Below are positions 32,994-43,208 of a stretch of 64,000 nt of DNA, piece by piece. Source of the DNA: Chlorophyllum brunneum (taxonomy: Eukaryota; Basidiomycota; Agaricomycetes; Agaricales; Agaricaceae); assembly GCA_963576785.1 (NCBI GenBank), contig OY756141.1, positions 1,054,001 through 1,118,000 on the forward strand. Reading direction: 5' to 3'. The notes beneath the pieces are model-generated. The model saw nothing but the letters and a program-made list of their open reading frames with translations, was not told where the DNA came from and did not search any database. Made by a program: the position numbers and the translations under genes. Every line of letters begins with the position of its first letter. The first letter of the stretch is position 1.

Positions 32994-35258
32994 ATGGCCT
33001 CGTTCTCGAGCGTAGAGGACTATTTAAAGCAGCGTGATGCGTTGATTCAAGAGGATAGGAGACTACGGCGGGATTATATGACTGCTCAACTCCGTTCGCC
33101 TCTAGAGATCAAGGCAGACGAAATTGTGCGCAAGGTGCGAGCGCAGGAGGCGGCAACGATCTGGAAAGGGGATCATCCGGAGATCCCGCATCCATTCCCT
33201 GGGATGGAGTTCTTGACTGGTATGTGGTCATGATCGAGTGCTCAGTATATGCAGGGCTAAGACAGTCGAGACAGGCAAGAAGATCATTGAAACCACTCGG
33301 ATCTTCCAAATACTCAGCAGGGTTACTTATATCCGCGTCAGTCTTTGTAAAACGCTGACGAATGTGACTTCCATGCCTAGATGCCCAAGGGTGCCCTCCT
33401 TCATGCCCATTTCGACGCTACTGTCAACGCTTCTTTCCTCCTCAATATCGCATTGAAAGAGCCCGCAATGCATGTTCGCGTTCCAGAACCTCTGACAGCT
33501 CAGAACATTGGTTCCATATTGCCAGAGTTTTCTGCTTTACCTGTTGAATCCTACAACCTAGAGAGCCATAGCTTGAGTTCATCCGTCTATAACCCAAAAA
33601 CTTGGGTCGACATCGCTAGGGCTCGCGAGATCTTTGATCCATACCTTGGTGGACCAGAAGGTTTTGATAAGTGGGTGATTAACGCGATGATGATCCGTCC
33701 TGCTGAGGCGTACGGAACTCACAACACGGTCTACAAAGTATTCTTTTCGTTTCGTATGCATATCAAGAGATTTTCTCATTTGAGTGCCATCAATAGATCT
33801 GGCGCAAATTCACATCCACTTTCCTCGTTTCCACTGTGAGTCCTGTTCCTGTGACTCGTTCTTTTCGGCTCACAGCGGCGTCATAGGGATTAATCCGCTT
33901 CATGCCTGTCTTCAGACAATACGTTCGCGAGTTCCTTTTGAGTTCAATTGAGGATGGGATATTATATGTGGAGCCCAGAATCAATTTTCTCTACAAGTGG
34001 GTGTCTGGTTAGTTCTGGGAGTACAATTCACATTTCTTCACCTGCAGGGTGATGACCGGCGCAGACGGTAAAGAGAATGTGACACACAGAGAAATGCTGC
34101 TAGTCTTTGATGAAGTGCTCCAGGAAGTTAAAGATGAGATGAAAAAACGAGACCAGGAAAACAGGTTTATCGGTGCTCGGGTCGGATTTTTCCGTTCTGC
34201 TTTCAGTTTGAGTACTCAAGTTTCCACAGATTATTTACTCGACCATCAAATTTATTACACCGGAGGAATTGAACTGGTACACAGAAGATTGTATTGCTCT
34301 CAAGAAGGAGTTTCCTCATTTGATCGCTGGTGTGTCCTATCTGACCACTGGTCATTATCTGCTAAGTGTGATACAAGGTTTTGATCTTGTTGGAGACGAG
34401 AACGAGCTGCGACCAATCATCGACTACCTCGAGCCTTTACTCCAGTTCCGGAAGCGGCAGGCTGAAGAAGGCGTGGAAATTCCATTTATTCTACATGCTG
34501 GCGAAACTCTTGGAGATGGTACCCCGGCAGATAATAACGTATACGATGCTATTTTGCTAGGCACTAAACGAATTGGTCATGGGTTAGTTACTTCCCTTTC
34601 CACCGCATTCGTGCGCGGAACTCTGACACGAAGAATGCTAAATCAGATTCTCCATTGTGAAGCACCCAAAACTTTTGGATACCTGCAGAGAACGTGGCAT
34701 TGCTCTCGAAGTCTGTCCCATCTCGTGAGTGGTCATATCGTCCGACTTTTCGATCTGTCTCGTGCTCATCGTGTATTTTGTGTAGGAACGAGATCCTGGT
34801 ACGTATAAACTCAATGCTCATGTATTTACTGGGTGTATTCACGCTGCCTTGCGTCTGACAGCGATTGACATCTTCAATGCCTATGCATCCTCTCCCGGTC
34901 ATGCTCAACCATGGGGTGCCCGTTGCCCTTTCTTCAGACGACCCGTCGGTGTTCGGTAATATGGGTCTTACGTACGATTTCTTCCAGGTAAGCTTTCTGG
35001 TCGTTACAATAACCAGTAGCTCACACGCGCGATAAAATCAGGTTCTAGTTGCTAGCGAAGTAGTAGGATTAAGTACCTTGGGGTCGCTAGCACGGGATAG
35101 TATAGAAGTGAGTATTAAATATGCCAGGACCGACCAGTGCCTAACGGTTGTAGTTTTCGAGCATGGAAGGAGAGCAGAAGGAACGGGCGCATGGCGCCTG
35201 GGAAGTAGAGTGGAGGGCATTTTTGGAGTACATAGTCGCTGAGGTAGAAATAGAGTAG
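32994..35258 (+). CDS. ADGF/ADA2-type adenosine deaminase
   Basis: Converts adenosine to inosine in purine salvage; it belongs to the adenosine deaminase-related growth factor branch of the metal-dependent deaminases. There is no signal peptide (MASFSSVEDYLKQRDAL), so it is probably intracellular. Motifs in order: FPGMEFLTG; zinc ligands in MPKGALLHAHFDAT (33381-); GGPEGFDKW; EDGILYVEPRINFLYK; GADGKENVTHRE; GFDLVGDENEL; the catalytic LHAGETLGDG; RIGHG and FSIVKHPKLL; EVCPISNEIL; and the active-site SSDDPSVFG before LTYDFFQ. The residues NEIL come from a 13-nt exon at 34786-34798. The gene has about eleven exons ending in EAEW-like VEWRAFLEYIV. The join between exons 1 and 2 only stays in frame with an unusually short 28-nt intron (33227-33254), which needs RNA evidence. 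A dead paralog lies at 16471-18570. Confidence 0.85.
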
Positions 35259-35571
35259 GGTGAGAATGTGTACATGTGTTTGGCCTCTGGGACAGGAGCG
35301 CGACACAAGCTGTGGACGTTGTCAGTCGTCACCTCTCTCCACAACCACCATCCCCTCCCCTCCTCCCTCCCCCGGGCTCTCGTCTAGGTACGTCTATCCC
35401 CCGTAGTATGCCCCTCCCGCCATCCTCGCGCTCCCCTCACATCCCCCACCTTCATATCCATCAGAACTCATCACTACATCCACAAATCACACCTCAATCC
35501 CATCCCATACCCGGTCCCAAAACCCCAATCCAAATCTGTTCCTAAAACACTTAGTTTAAACTAAATTGGCC
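35259..35571. other. CT-rich promoter and leader of the KH gene
   Basis: About 310 bases with long pyrimidine-rich runs (35330-35530), typical of strongly expressed fungal genes. A splice-like TCTAG|GTACG at 35385-35395 could mark an intron in the 5' UTR. No coding sequence is supported. Confidence 0.4.
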
Positions 35572-36976
35572 ATGCCAGACGCTGACACAAACCGCAAGAG
35601 GTCTCGTTCTCCCTCTGACAGCGACCAGAAGCAGTACAAGCGCGCCAACACGGGCGCAGCTCCTTCGGATGCCGCTCCTGCCAACGGCGCCAGCTCTGCC
35701 GAACGCAACATGACGTCCGATGTCGCTGCAAAAAACTTTTCTGGAGGGGAAGATAACGCTGCCTCTACACCGGGATCAAATCGCTCTGACAGGCAGAAGG
35801 AGGATGGTGGCAAGTACCCCTTCGACTCTGGAGAGGCTAAGATTGCGTCTTCTTCTGCTGAAGTTTCGTCATCGACTGCACCTGCTGTTCCTCCTTCCGC
35901 CAACATCCATATGCGTTGCTTGATCGTTACTCAGGATGCATCTATCATCATTGGCAAAGGGGGTTCTCATGTCAATGAGATCAGGGAAAAGAGTGGCGCT
36001 CGAGTGATGGTTTCTGAGAGCATTCCTGGGAACCCAGAGCGCATTTTGAACGTCAGTGGGCCGTTGGACGCGGTGTCCAAAGTGAGTTCTTTGATAGGGT
36101 ACCTGTCTTTGCGTTTTGAAGTTGATTGTTGATTAGGCGTTCGGTCTCATCGTGCGGAGGATCAACGATGAGCCCTTTGATGTCCCCTCTGTGCCGGGCA
36201 GCCGTGCTGTCACGATTAAATTTATGATTCCCAACTCTCGCATGGGGTCTGTCATTGGAAAAGGAGGGTCCAAAATTAAGGAGATTCAGGATGCTAGTGG
36301 GGCGAGGTTGAATGCGAGTGAAGGGATGCTGCCAGGCTCGACAGAGGTAAAGTATTGCTTGGGTTATTTGAAAGTGGTCGCTAACGATAATGACAGCGTG
36401 TTCTTAGCGTCGCAGGCGTTGCTGATGCCATCCACATCGCCACCTATTATATCGGTACCATTTTGATTGAGGCACAGGAGCGTATGCCATCAGCCTCGGC
36501 CTCACATTCCTCCTACCGTCCTTCTAGCCAATCTCGTCGACCTACTCAGAGCGGTTCTTCTTACGTTCCTGGTTACTCCCATCATCCCTATGGTCCTCCA
36601 CATAATCCTCCCCAGCAGTTGCAAACACAGCAGATCTATATCCCCAATGACCTAGTTGGATGCATAATTGGGAAAGGGGGTAGCAAGATCAACGAAATCA
36701 GACACATGAGCGCCAGCCAGATTAAAATCATGGAGCCAGGCGCGACTGGTGTTGGGCCTAATGGGGCACCAGGAGGGAGCGAAGGGGAGCGTTTGGTGGT
36801 CATCACGGGCCAGCCCACCAATATCCAGATGGCGGTTCAGCTCTTGTACCATGTGAGTATCATTCCGATACATGTCCATTGGTCTGTTTCTCACACGAGA
36901 TTCGTAGCGGCTGGAGCAGGAGAAACAGAAGCAGCTTCGGGCTCAGCAGCAAGGATCGCCGTCGGGCTCTAGTTGA
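35572..36976 (+). CDS. Triple KH-domain RNA-binding protein (PCBP/hnRNP K type)
   Basis: Binds single-stranded, often C-rich, RNA and is likely to act in mRNA stability or translation. The start is the ATG at 35572 (MPDADTNRKRSRSPSDSD). About 110 residues of Ser/Ala-rich, basic low-complexity sequence precede three KH domains. KH1 has MRCLIVTQDASIIIGKGGSH, KH2 has IKFMIPNSRMGSVIGKGGSK and KH3 has IYIPNDLVGCIIGKGGSK. All three keep the GKGG loop needed for nucleic acid contact. Introns lie at about 36081-36136, 36347-36397 and 36853-36906. The linker between KH2 and KH3 is Ser/Pro/Tyr-rich (RPSSQSRRPTQSG). The C-terminus is a short Gln-rich helix ending QQQGSPSGSS. Related to yeast Pbp2/Hek2 and fission yeast Rnc1; which is the ortholog cannot be decided here. 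Confidence 0.9.
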
Positions 36977-37326
36977 ATGCTTTAATCTTTGCTTTTGAAA
37001 CACCTCACCTGAAAGAAGGAATGGCTGGGCTCGTCGTTCTCCCTGGTCATGAGCACCATTGATCTCCTTGTATAGCACGCAGAACACTTCTCGGAGTGGA
37101 CTGTGCCTTGCTGTGTATTGATAGTTTTGCACGTTTATGTCTCATCTCTTGTTGTTCTCCATATCCTACTAGGGGATGTAGTTGCTTTGGGAGGGTCTTG
37201 CTCGATGCAAAGCTGCTTCGTGGCTGGCCCGTCCAGCAGCAGGTACATTTCGATTGATCGTTCTGATGTGATTACGTAAACGATGTGTTGCAAAAGTTTT
37301 GGTTGGCTATTTCTCGCTACACAACC
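36977..37326. other. Spacer between KH and BRX1 genes
   Basis: About 350 bases, presumably 3' UTR of the KH gene and BRX1 promoter. No open frame or repeat of note. Confidence 0.45.
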
Positions 37327-38469
37327 ATGGCCTCGGTATTAAAGGCTCAAAAGGCTAATGCTGCAAAGGCGAAGGATAACGGGAAAAGAAAGATTAGCGA
37401 CATGGATGTTGATGAAGAACAGCCCGCCTCAAAGAAACCCAAGAACAAGCAGAGGGTGTTGTTACTATCGTCGAGAGGTATCACGCATAGGATGAGGCAT
37501 CTTATGAACGATTTGGAGGCTCTGCTGCCGCATGTGAAGAAGGGTGCGTAGTGGGTTGTATGGGAAACCAAATGTTGCTAACAATGACTACTAGATTCGA
37601 AACTTGATTCCAAAAATCATCTGCACCTGCTACCCGAGCTTGCCGACCTCAACAATTGCAACAATGCACTGTACTTTGAAGCGAGGCGACACGAGGACTT
37701 GTACCTGTGGGCGGCAAAGACACCGAACGGACCGAGTGTGAAAATGCACGTACAAAATGTGCACACAATGGACGAGCTGAAGATGACGGGAAATTGTTTG
37801 AAGGGAAGCCGTGGCCTGGTCAGCTTCGACAGTGCGTTTGATGAGACAGAATGGGGGCGTCTGGTAAAAGAACTCTTCATACATGTAGGTGTCATTCATG
37901 TTGCTGTCAGAAATCCCGCCCATCTGAAGACAATGGGATCGTTGTAATACAGATCTTCGGCGTGCCACCAACAGCGAGAAAAGCGAAGCCATTTGTTGAC
38001 CACATTCTGGCATTCTCGCTCCTTGACTCAAAAATCTGGTTCCGGAACTTCCAGGTTCGCGTTCCCCTGATCCAGAACACCGAATTAGCATTGTTCTCTA
38101 AATGGCGTATTCTGACTCCCAATAGATCGTTGAAAAGGACCCACGGCAGCCTAACGGACCACCGCAGATGTCCCTGGTGGAAATTGGACCACGCTTCGTA
38201 TTGACACCGATTCGGATATTTGAAGGTGCATTCAGTGGTGCAACGGTGTATTCCAACCCTGGTGGGTGTGCTTCGTTGTTAACTAAATGACTGAAGGTGA
38301 CTCGGATGGTATAGAATTCATATCGCCTGCCGCAGTGCGCTCGCTGCAACGGCGGGAGAGGGGAGGGAAGTACAACTACCGGAAGGATGCGCAATCGGAG
38401 CAGGAGAGGCGAAGGGAGATGCGTCGGCTGGAGGACAACGAGCTTGCGGTGGCCAAGGTGTTTGCTTGA
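37327..38469 (+). CDS. BRX1: Ribosome biogenesis protein BRX1 (Brix domain)
   Basis: Nucleolar factor needed for 60S subunit assembly; it acts with Ebp2 on pre-rRNA. The N-terminus is basic and Lys-rich (KRKISDMDVDEEQPASKKPK). The Brix domain follows with RVLLLSSRGITHRMRHLMNDLEALLPH, ELADLNNCNNALYFEARRHEDLYLW, NVHTMDELKMTGNCLKGSR, VFGVP-like IFGVPPTARKAKPFVDH, WFRNFQ and LVEIGPRFVLTPIRIFEGAF. The C-terminus EFISPAAVRSLQRRERGGKYNYRK matches the conserved BRX1 tail. Six exons; the final one starts after the intron at about 38264-38308. The frame is complete. Confidence 0.93.
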
Positions 38470-38662
38470 GAACAATGGACAGGAGCGTGCGACAAGAGGA
38501 CATCCAGGATTAGACCTAGCTTATTTCCTTTTTAGGGTGCGGGCACAGATCGCACTTCGATCGACAATCCCGTCACAGCTGCCCTGCAAGCACCCATATG
38601 CCCGCACAGGTCTCCTCTTGTAGTCATCTATCCGTCTTTGTTCTCCTTTCTACTCGTCTTTC

Positions 38663-38670
38663 CTATATAA
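38663..38670 (+). promoter_or_regulatory. TATA-like element before the arrestin gene
   Basis: CTATATAA lies 38-45 bases upstream of the ATG at 38708 and is flanked on both sides by CT-rich DNA. Positional inference only. Confidence 0.4.
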
Positions 38671-38707
38671 CCCTTGTCTCTCTTTCCTACCCCACATCCC
38701 CTTCACA

Positions 38708-40550
38708 ATGGCCGTCTCCCTCTCCGTCCACCCCCATTCCGGCCACCTCGACATGTACGGCGAACCAGACGTAGCGTAGGTTTCCATGGTCTCGATTGCG
38801 TCCGCCGCTGATGAAAAAAACACAGGTCTGCGTACTCGCTGTCTGGCCATGTCTCTATTTCCCTTTCGCCCTCCTCTTCATTCTTCGACCGCCGACGAAC
38901 GGCTCGTTACTTGCTACAGTCTCTCTCTTTGACGTTTGACGGCCAGGCTGAGATATTCACGCCCTCCATTGGCTACTCCGCCGTTCGTCTCTGTTCGATC
39001 ACTCGCGAACTCGTCCCTTCAGGAGACGCACTCGAACTGACCAATGAGGGTCACGAAGAATCCGGGGAACCTTGTATGTGTTAAAAATGCCATAAGCGCA
39101 TCGCCATCTTGTCTCATTCTGCCATCCAGGTGTCTGGAACATTATATTTAATATCACACTTCCGGGGTGGTTGCCAGCGACGTCAATGATTGGGGTTGAG
39201 GCATTTGGTGTCCGCTATGGACTCTACGCTACGGCGAAACTGCTCGATTTGGATGGCAACAGGAACAGCTCCTGGGGCTTTGCGACGTTTTGTGCACCCT
39301 TCCTATCAAAGACTAAGATAGCTTCAGCGCAGAAAGAAGTTGAACTCCGACGATTCGTTACCCCACCATCCACTTGCCCCACCCCCGGCACCATCAGTTA
39401 CCAAGTAAACAACCCGAGTATCTCGGCCAAGGGCGCTGAGAATGGAAAAAAGAGGATTTCGTCTGACGTGCTTGAGAAGATTCAGATGGTGTTGTCCGTG
39501 CCGGATATCGTAGATATGAGTAAGGAGAAGATGGTGGTGACGTTGAGGATGAGGTCAAATGGGTTGAATGAGGAGGAGCGTAAACGAATACGGTTGCTGG
39601 ATGTTTCGCTCAACCTGAATCAGGTCGAGAAGTGCAGGTAATCGCATTTTACTGGTGTCCTAGCTATGATTGACGAATAGTATAGGACACAGCCCTCAAG
39701 GAATTACCAAAACAGATACCCTCTACCGCCCGAGGAGCGACAACCACCGAATGACCCTCTCTTGAATCCTTCCCCAATTGGCACCGTCTTCGACATCACC
39801 ATTATGCCCATAGCTGATCGCCCCAAGTCAACATCGAGATCGTTCTCTCTCATACTGGACCATGAGAGTAGCCAGGTCAAACTCGTTGAGGACCACGCAC
39901 TCATTTTCGCCCACAGCCCTGCTATCGACTCACCTGGGGATCAGGTTGGTTGGTATAACGTGGAAATGACCCTCCCTTTTTTCAAGAAGGGCAAAGTCCA
40001 TGACGATTGGGAGATTGTCCCAGACCTTAGGGCTACTGCCTCAACGCCTCTGTTTGTGGTATATCACGAGGTGACGGCTGCTATCACTTTCTCGTATGCA
40101 TTCGCGGATTCGGACGAAGTGGCTCAAGAAAAATTGAGCTTCACTGTTCCCCTGTCTTTCGGAAAAGTGGCTCCCCCACCACCTCAGCCACCTCTCCTCC
40201 CTTCCATGTTTAGCAGGGACCAGCCGCAAGATACGAACATGCCGAGCTTGCCTGTTGTGGGGCCTTACGCACCAACCCTGCCTGTGTATTCGCAGCTATA
40301 CCATGCGAATGGCCAGACCAAGGTTGACTATTCTGTGCCACTGCCCCTATATACACCTCCAAGCCCTCGAGACGAGGAAGAAACCTCTGAGCGTGGTTCC
40401 ACTCGTCGGATGTCGATATTAGAAGTAGTAGACATTTCCTCAGAAGAGAACCACACGCGACGAAAGGGGGACAGGGTTCCCCAGTCTACTGAAGATGACG
40501 AGACAGATGACGAGGAGACAGCGCCACTTCTAGGCACCTCCGCAACATAA
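38708..40550 (+). CDS. Alpha-arrestin-like trafficking adaptor
   Basis: Likely arrestin-related adaptor that recruits a HECT ubiquitin ligase to membrane transporters. The N-terminal arrestin lobe is recognisable: MAVSLSVHPHSGHLDMYGEPDV, SLSGHVSISL, LQSLSLTFDGQAEIF, and the hydrophobic WNIIFNITLPGWLPATSM. The C-terminal lobe holds VVTLRMRSNGLNEEERKRIRLL and ISTR-like DITIMPIADRP, then FAHSPAIDSPGDQVGWYNVEMTL. The tail contains LPVYSQLY and PLPLYTPPSP, resembling the LPxY/PPxY motifs bound by WW-domain ligases, then a long acidic and Ser-rich end (STEDDETDDEETAPLLG). Four exons: first at 38708-38777, then 38825-39073, 39130-39638 and the last from about 39685. The arrestin fold is well supported; cargo and ligase are inferred. 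Confidence 0.82.
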
Positions 40551-41033
40551 TGGGTGCCATATCTGCCTTGGCAACCCTCAACCCTCATTCATGAATCACC
40601 CTCGTTTTGGTCATTATTCATCTCGCACTCCTTGACGCTAAGGTGCTTTCCATAATATCTGTACTTGTATTCTCCGGTGGTCTATTCCCTTTATGACTTC
40701 GGCTTTCATGGGTTCGCCCACCTCTACCCTTTATCAGTCCCGAAATCGCTATCCCACTTGGTTCATTCGTTTGTTATCCTGCGCTCTCACTTCATTTCGA
40801 TATCCCTTTGCACACCACAGTATTGTACTAGTAGCCATATTAACGTACACATTGAGTAATTTATCTTGTATTATCGAATAAAGCTTTGACCAATTGCTGA
40901 GAACACGAAATGTGATGTGATTTGATATGATTGGCGCCCAACGCGTCGCGTTAACATATATCACGTGCGTCGCGTCAGAGAGCGGTGTCACGCGTAAAGC
41001 GTTTGCTGCACTTGACTGCGTCATTCCTCCCAC
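40551..41033. other. Spacer between the arrestin and monopolin genes
   Basis: About 480 bases holding the long 3' UTR of the arrestin gene and the promoter of the next gene. A possible poly(A) signal at 40877 is listed separately. Around 40935-40995 there are repeated CGCG and CACGYG-like motifs close to the downstream start, which may be regulatory. Confidence 0.4.
40877..40882 (+). terminator. Candidate polyadenylation signal
   Basis: AATAAA 327 bases after the arrestin stop and 150 bases before the next start. It is the only AATAAA I saw in this spacer. Fungal signals are degenerate, so this is tentative. Confidence 0.3.
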
Positions 41034-42923
41034 ATGTCCGACGATTCTGTCGAGTTCGGTGTGTTTGTTTTGTCACCATAACGACTACAGGTCCTCATAT
41101 CTCAGCATCATGTTCCAGGTGGCTTTGGCCCTACCACGCCTGCACATCCAGCTGTAAAGCCCAGAGCCAGACCTCGGGCTGCAGCACGACAGACAACTAA
41201 ACGGAATCAGACGAAAACAGCGGGCAGTGACAGAGATCCTGGACCGTCTAAACGTACTGCTGGAAATACGGTTGCCCGATCCGCGAAACGGAGAAAAGAG
41301 GAAGAAGTAGTGGTACAGAGTGAAGATGAAGCGGACAGAGATGAAGAGCCAGAAGTGGAAGAAGTAGAAGAGACCGTTCCTACCGGAGATGCAGTTGTTG
41401 CGAGTAGTGATGACGACGAGACACGGACCGAAGTTGAGAGACAGATGAACGGGAAGGTGAAAGGTCGGGCGAATGGACGAACGCAGCAGGCAAGAGTCAA
41501 ACCACCATCATCATCACAGAGACAGCAGCAACCATCGAGATCGTCAAAAGTGCATGCAAGTGAAGAAGAGGAGGATGGGGAAGATGCTGTTGTTCACCTC
41601 GATGCTTCGACGACCAGGAATGCGAAAGGCACGAGAACACATGTCGCTGGTGGTGGGAAGGGTAAGGCACCAGCGAAACGTGCTAAAGAAGGAAGTGTCA
41701 TGGAATCGGATGAGGTGTTGGAGGGGCAAGATGGCGTCGTTGCGTTGATTGACAGGATTGGCAGGCCTGGCTCGACGACTGTAAATCCTGGTTCAAGTTC
41801 GAAGGATGTAGAACTGACAAGATTGAGAGAAAAGATCAATCAGGTGAATACCACGTCTTTTTGGTTTTCTTAATGAGGCTTACAAAAGGCGATATCAGCT
41901 GGAGCAAGCGAATAAAACTCTATCAGATCAGCTGGAAGAATTGTTCAGAGTTCGGCAAACAGAGGCAGAAGCACTAGTACAGAGGTCGGAAGAACAGTAC
42001 GAGGCGAAAATACGAGGTGCGAATATTCTTCGGTCGTATATATGGCTGGAGAGATTGGCTTGACACCTGGTATAGCCGCAGAAGAAGTGAACAAGGCGCT
42101 AACCGAACAACTGACGAAGAAGCAACCATTAGCTGGAAATGGGAAATCGTCGATATTGCATCTCATTACACGCGAAGTCGCAGAGGAAGAAAGACAGAAC
42201 CTTGACAAAGAAATCGTCAGGCTAAGGAACGAACTCGAAGATGTGATGAAGAAACTGTCAGATAAAGACCAACAGGTTGACGAATTGAAGCGGACTGGTA
42301 AGATCAGTTGTTAACCAATTTAAGAGAAATTTCCACTAAGTCCATACCTTGCAGAGCAAGAATTAAGAATAGAGTTGAAGGCTGAAATTGAACGGGCAAC
42401 CGCCCTCACCAAACAAGCTCCGCGAAACCCTCAACCTACACCCCGTTCCGGTCAAGTAGCCGAAGATCCAAAACATCGGGAAGCCATCAAGCTGTATGAG
42501 GACCTAACAAACATTATCATATTAAACATCCGGTCGACACCTAGTACCCTAAAGGACGAGTGGCTGTTTACGTGTTGTTATACTCACACCAATGAGTCGG
42601 ATTCCGTTAACGCTACAACACAAAGTATGTTCTTGATCCCCCGCCCATTTACAAAAAATGCTTACCGTTGTCCAGGCCTCAGTTTTTCCCTCCGCTCGTA
42701 CGAAGAAAACACAAATGAGAAACTCACAGACTGGATCCAATATACACCGTTGTCGCTTAACCAGGAACCATCAGCCTTTGTGAAAAAGTTGGGCTTCATG
42801 AGATTCGCATTCCAGTTTGAGAGAAACCAGTTGGCCCTTTTCCTACGGTCACTATATACCACCTTTGAAGATATTGTGAAGGCAGCAGATGGCGATGATA
42901 GTGACGAGATGGTGGAGGAGTGA
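41034..42923 (+). CDS. PCS1: Csm1/Pcs1-like monopolin subunit (kinetochore)
   Basis: Likely homolog of fission yeast Pcs1 and budding yeast Csm1, which clamp microtubule sites at kinetochores and help organise rDNA silencing. MSDDSVEFG begins a long basic and acidic disordered region (KRTAGNTVARSAKRRK, then repeated Asp/Glu-rich runs). A coiled coil follows (about 41820-42400: LTRLREKINQ, LEQANKTLSDQLEELF, LDKEIVRLRNELEDVMKKLSDKD). The C-terminal globular domain has KLYEDLTNIIILNI, DEWLFTCCYTH, LSFSLRSYEE and LGFMRFAFQFERNQLALFLRSLY, which match the Csm1 domain. Six exons, stop at 42923. The order disordered - coiled coil - globular is as in the family. Confidence 0.8.
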
Positions 42924-43088
42924 ATTTCTATACCCTGACATTTGGTGGAGTGCTGATTTTTGATATTTCATTGTTACATTACTCTTGGCACGCCTATTCC
43001 ATACATTATTGTTCTGATTTCAACATTCGGTGTATTAGTATTCTCAATGTACACACCCTTAACATGTTCTATGTGGGCCGACGGGTGG

Positions 43089-43094
43089 AATAAA
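43089..43094 (+). terminator. Candidate polyadenylation signal
   Basis: AATAAA 166 bases after the monopolin stop codon, in the short gap before the convergent asparaginase gene. Positional inference. Confidence 0.3.
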
Positions 43095-43208
43095 GTACGA
43101 GCGTAATAACCCAACCCAGATCGATTCTCTAGGGTCGCTGTGTCTAGGGGATGTAGCCAACATTTCTATTATCTAAGTACTTCTGAGACTCCTGATCTGC
43201 TATAGCTT

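Noticed and set aside
35556..35906. 116-codon minus-strand frame opposite the KH gene start
   Set aside because: Antisense shadow of the Ser/Ala-rich N-terminus; no start context or family motif.
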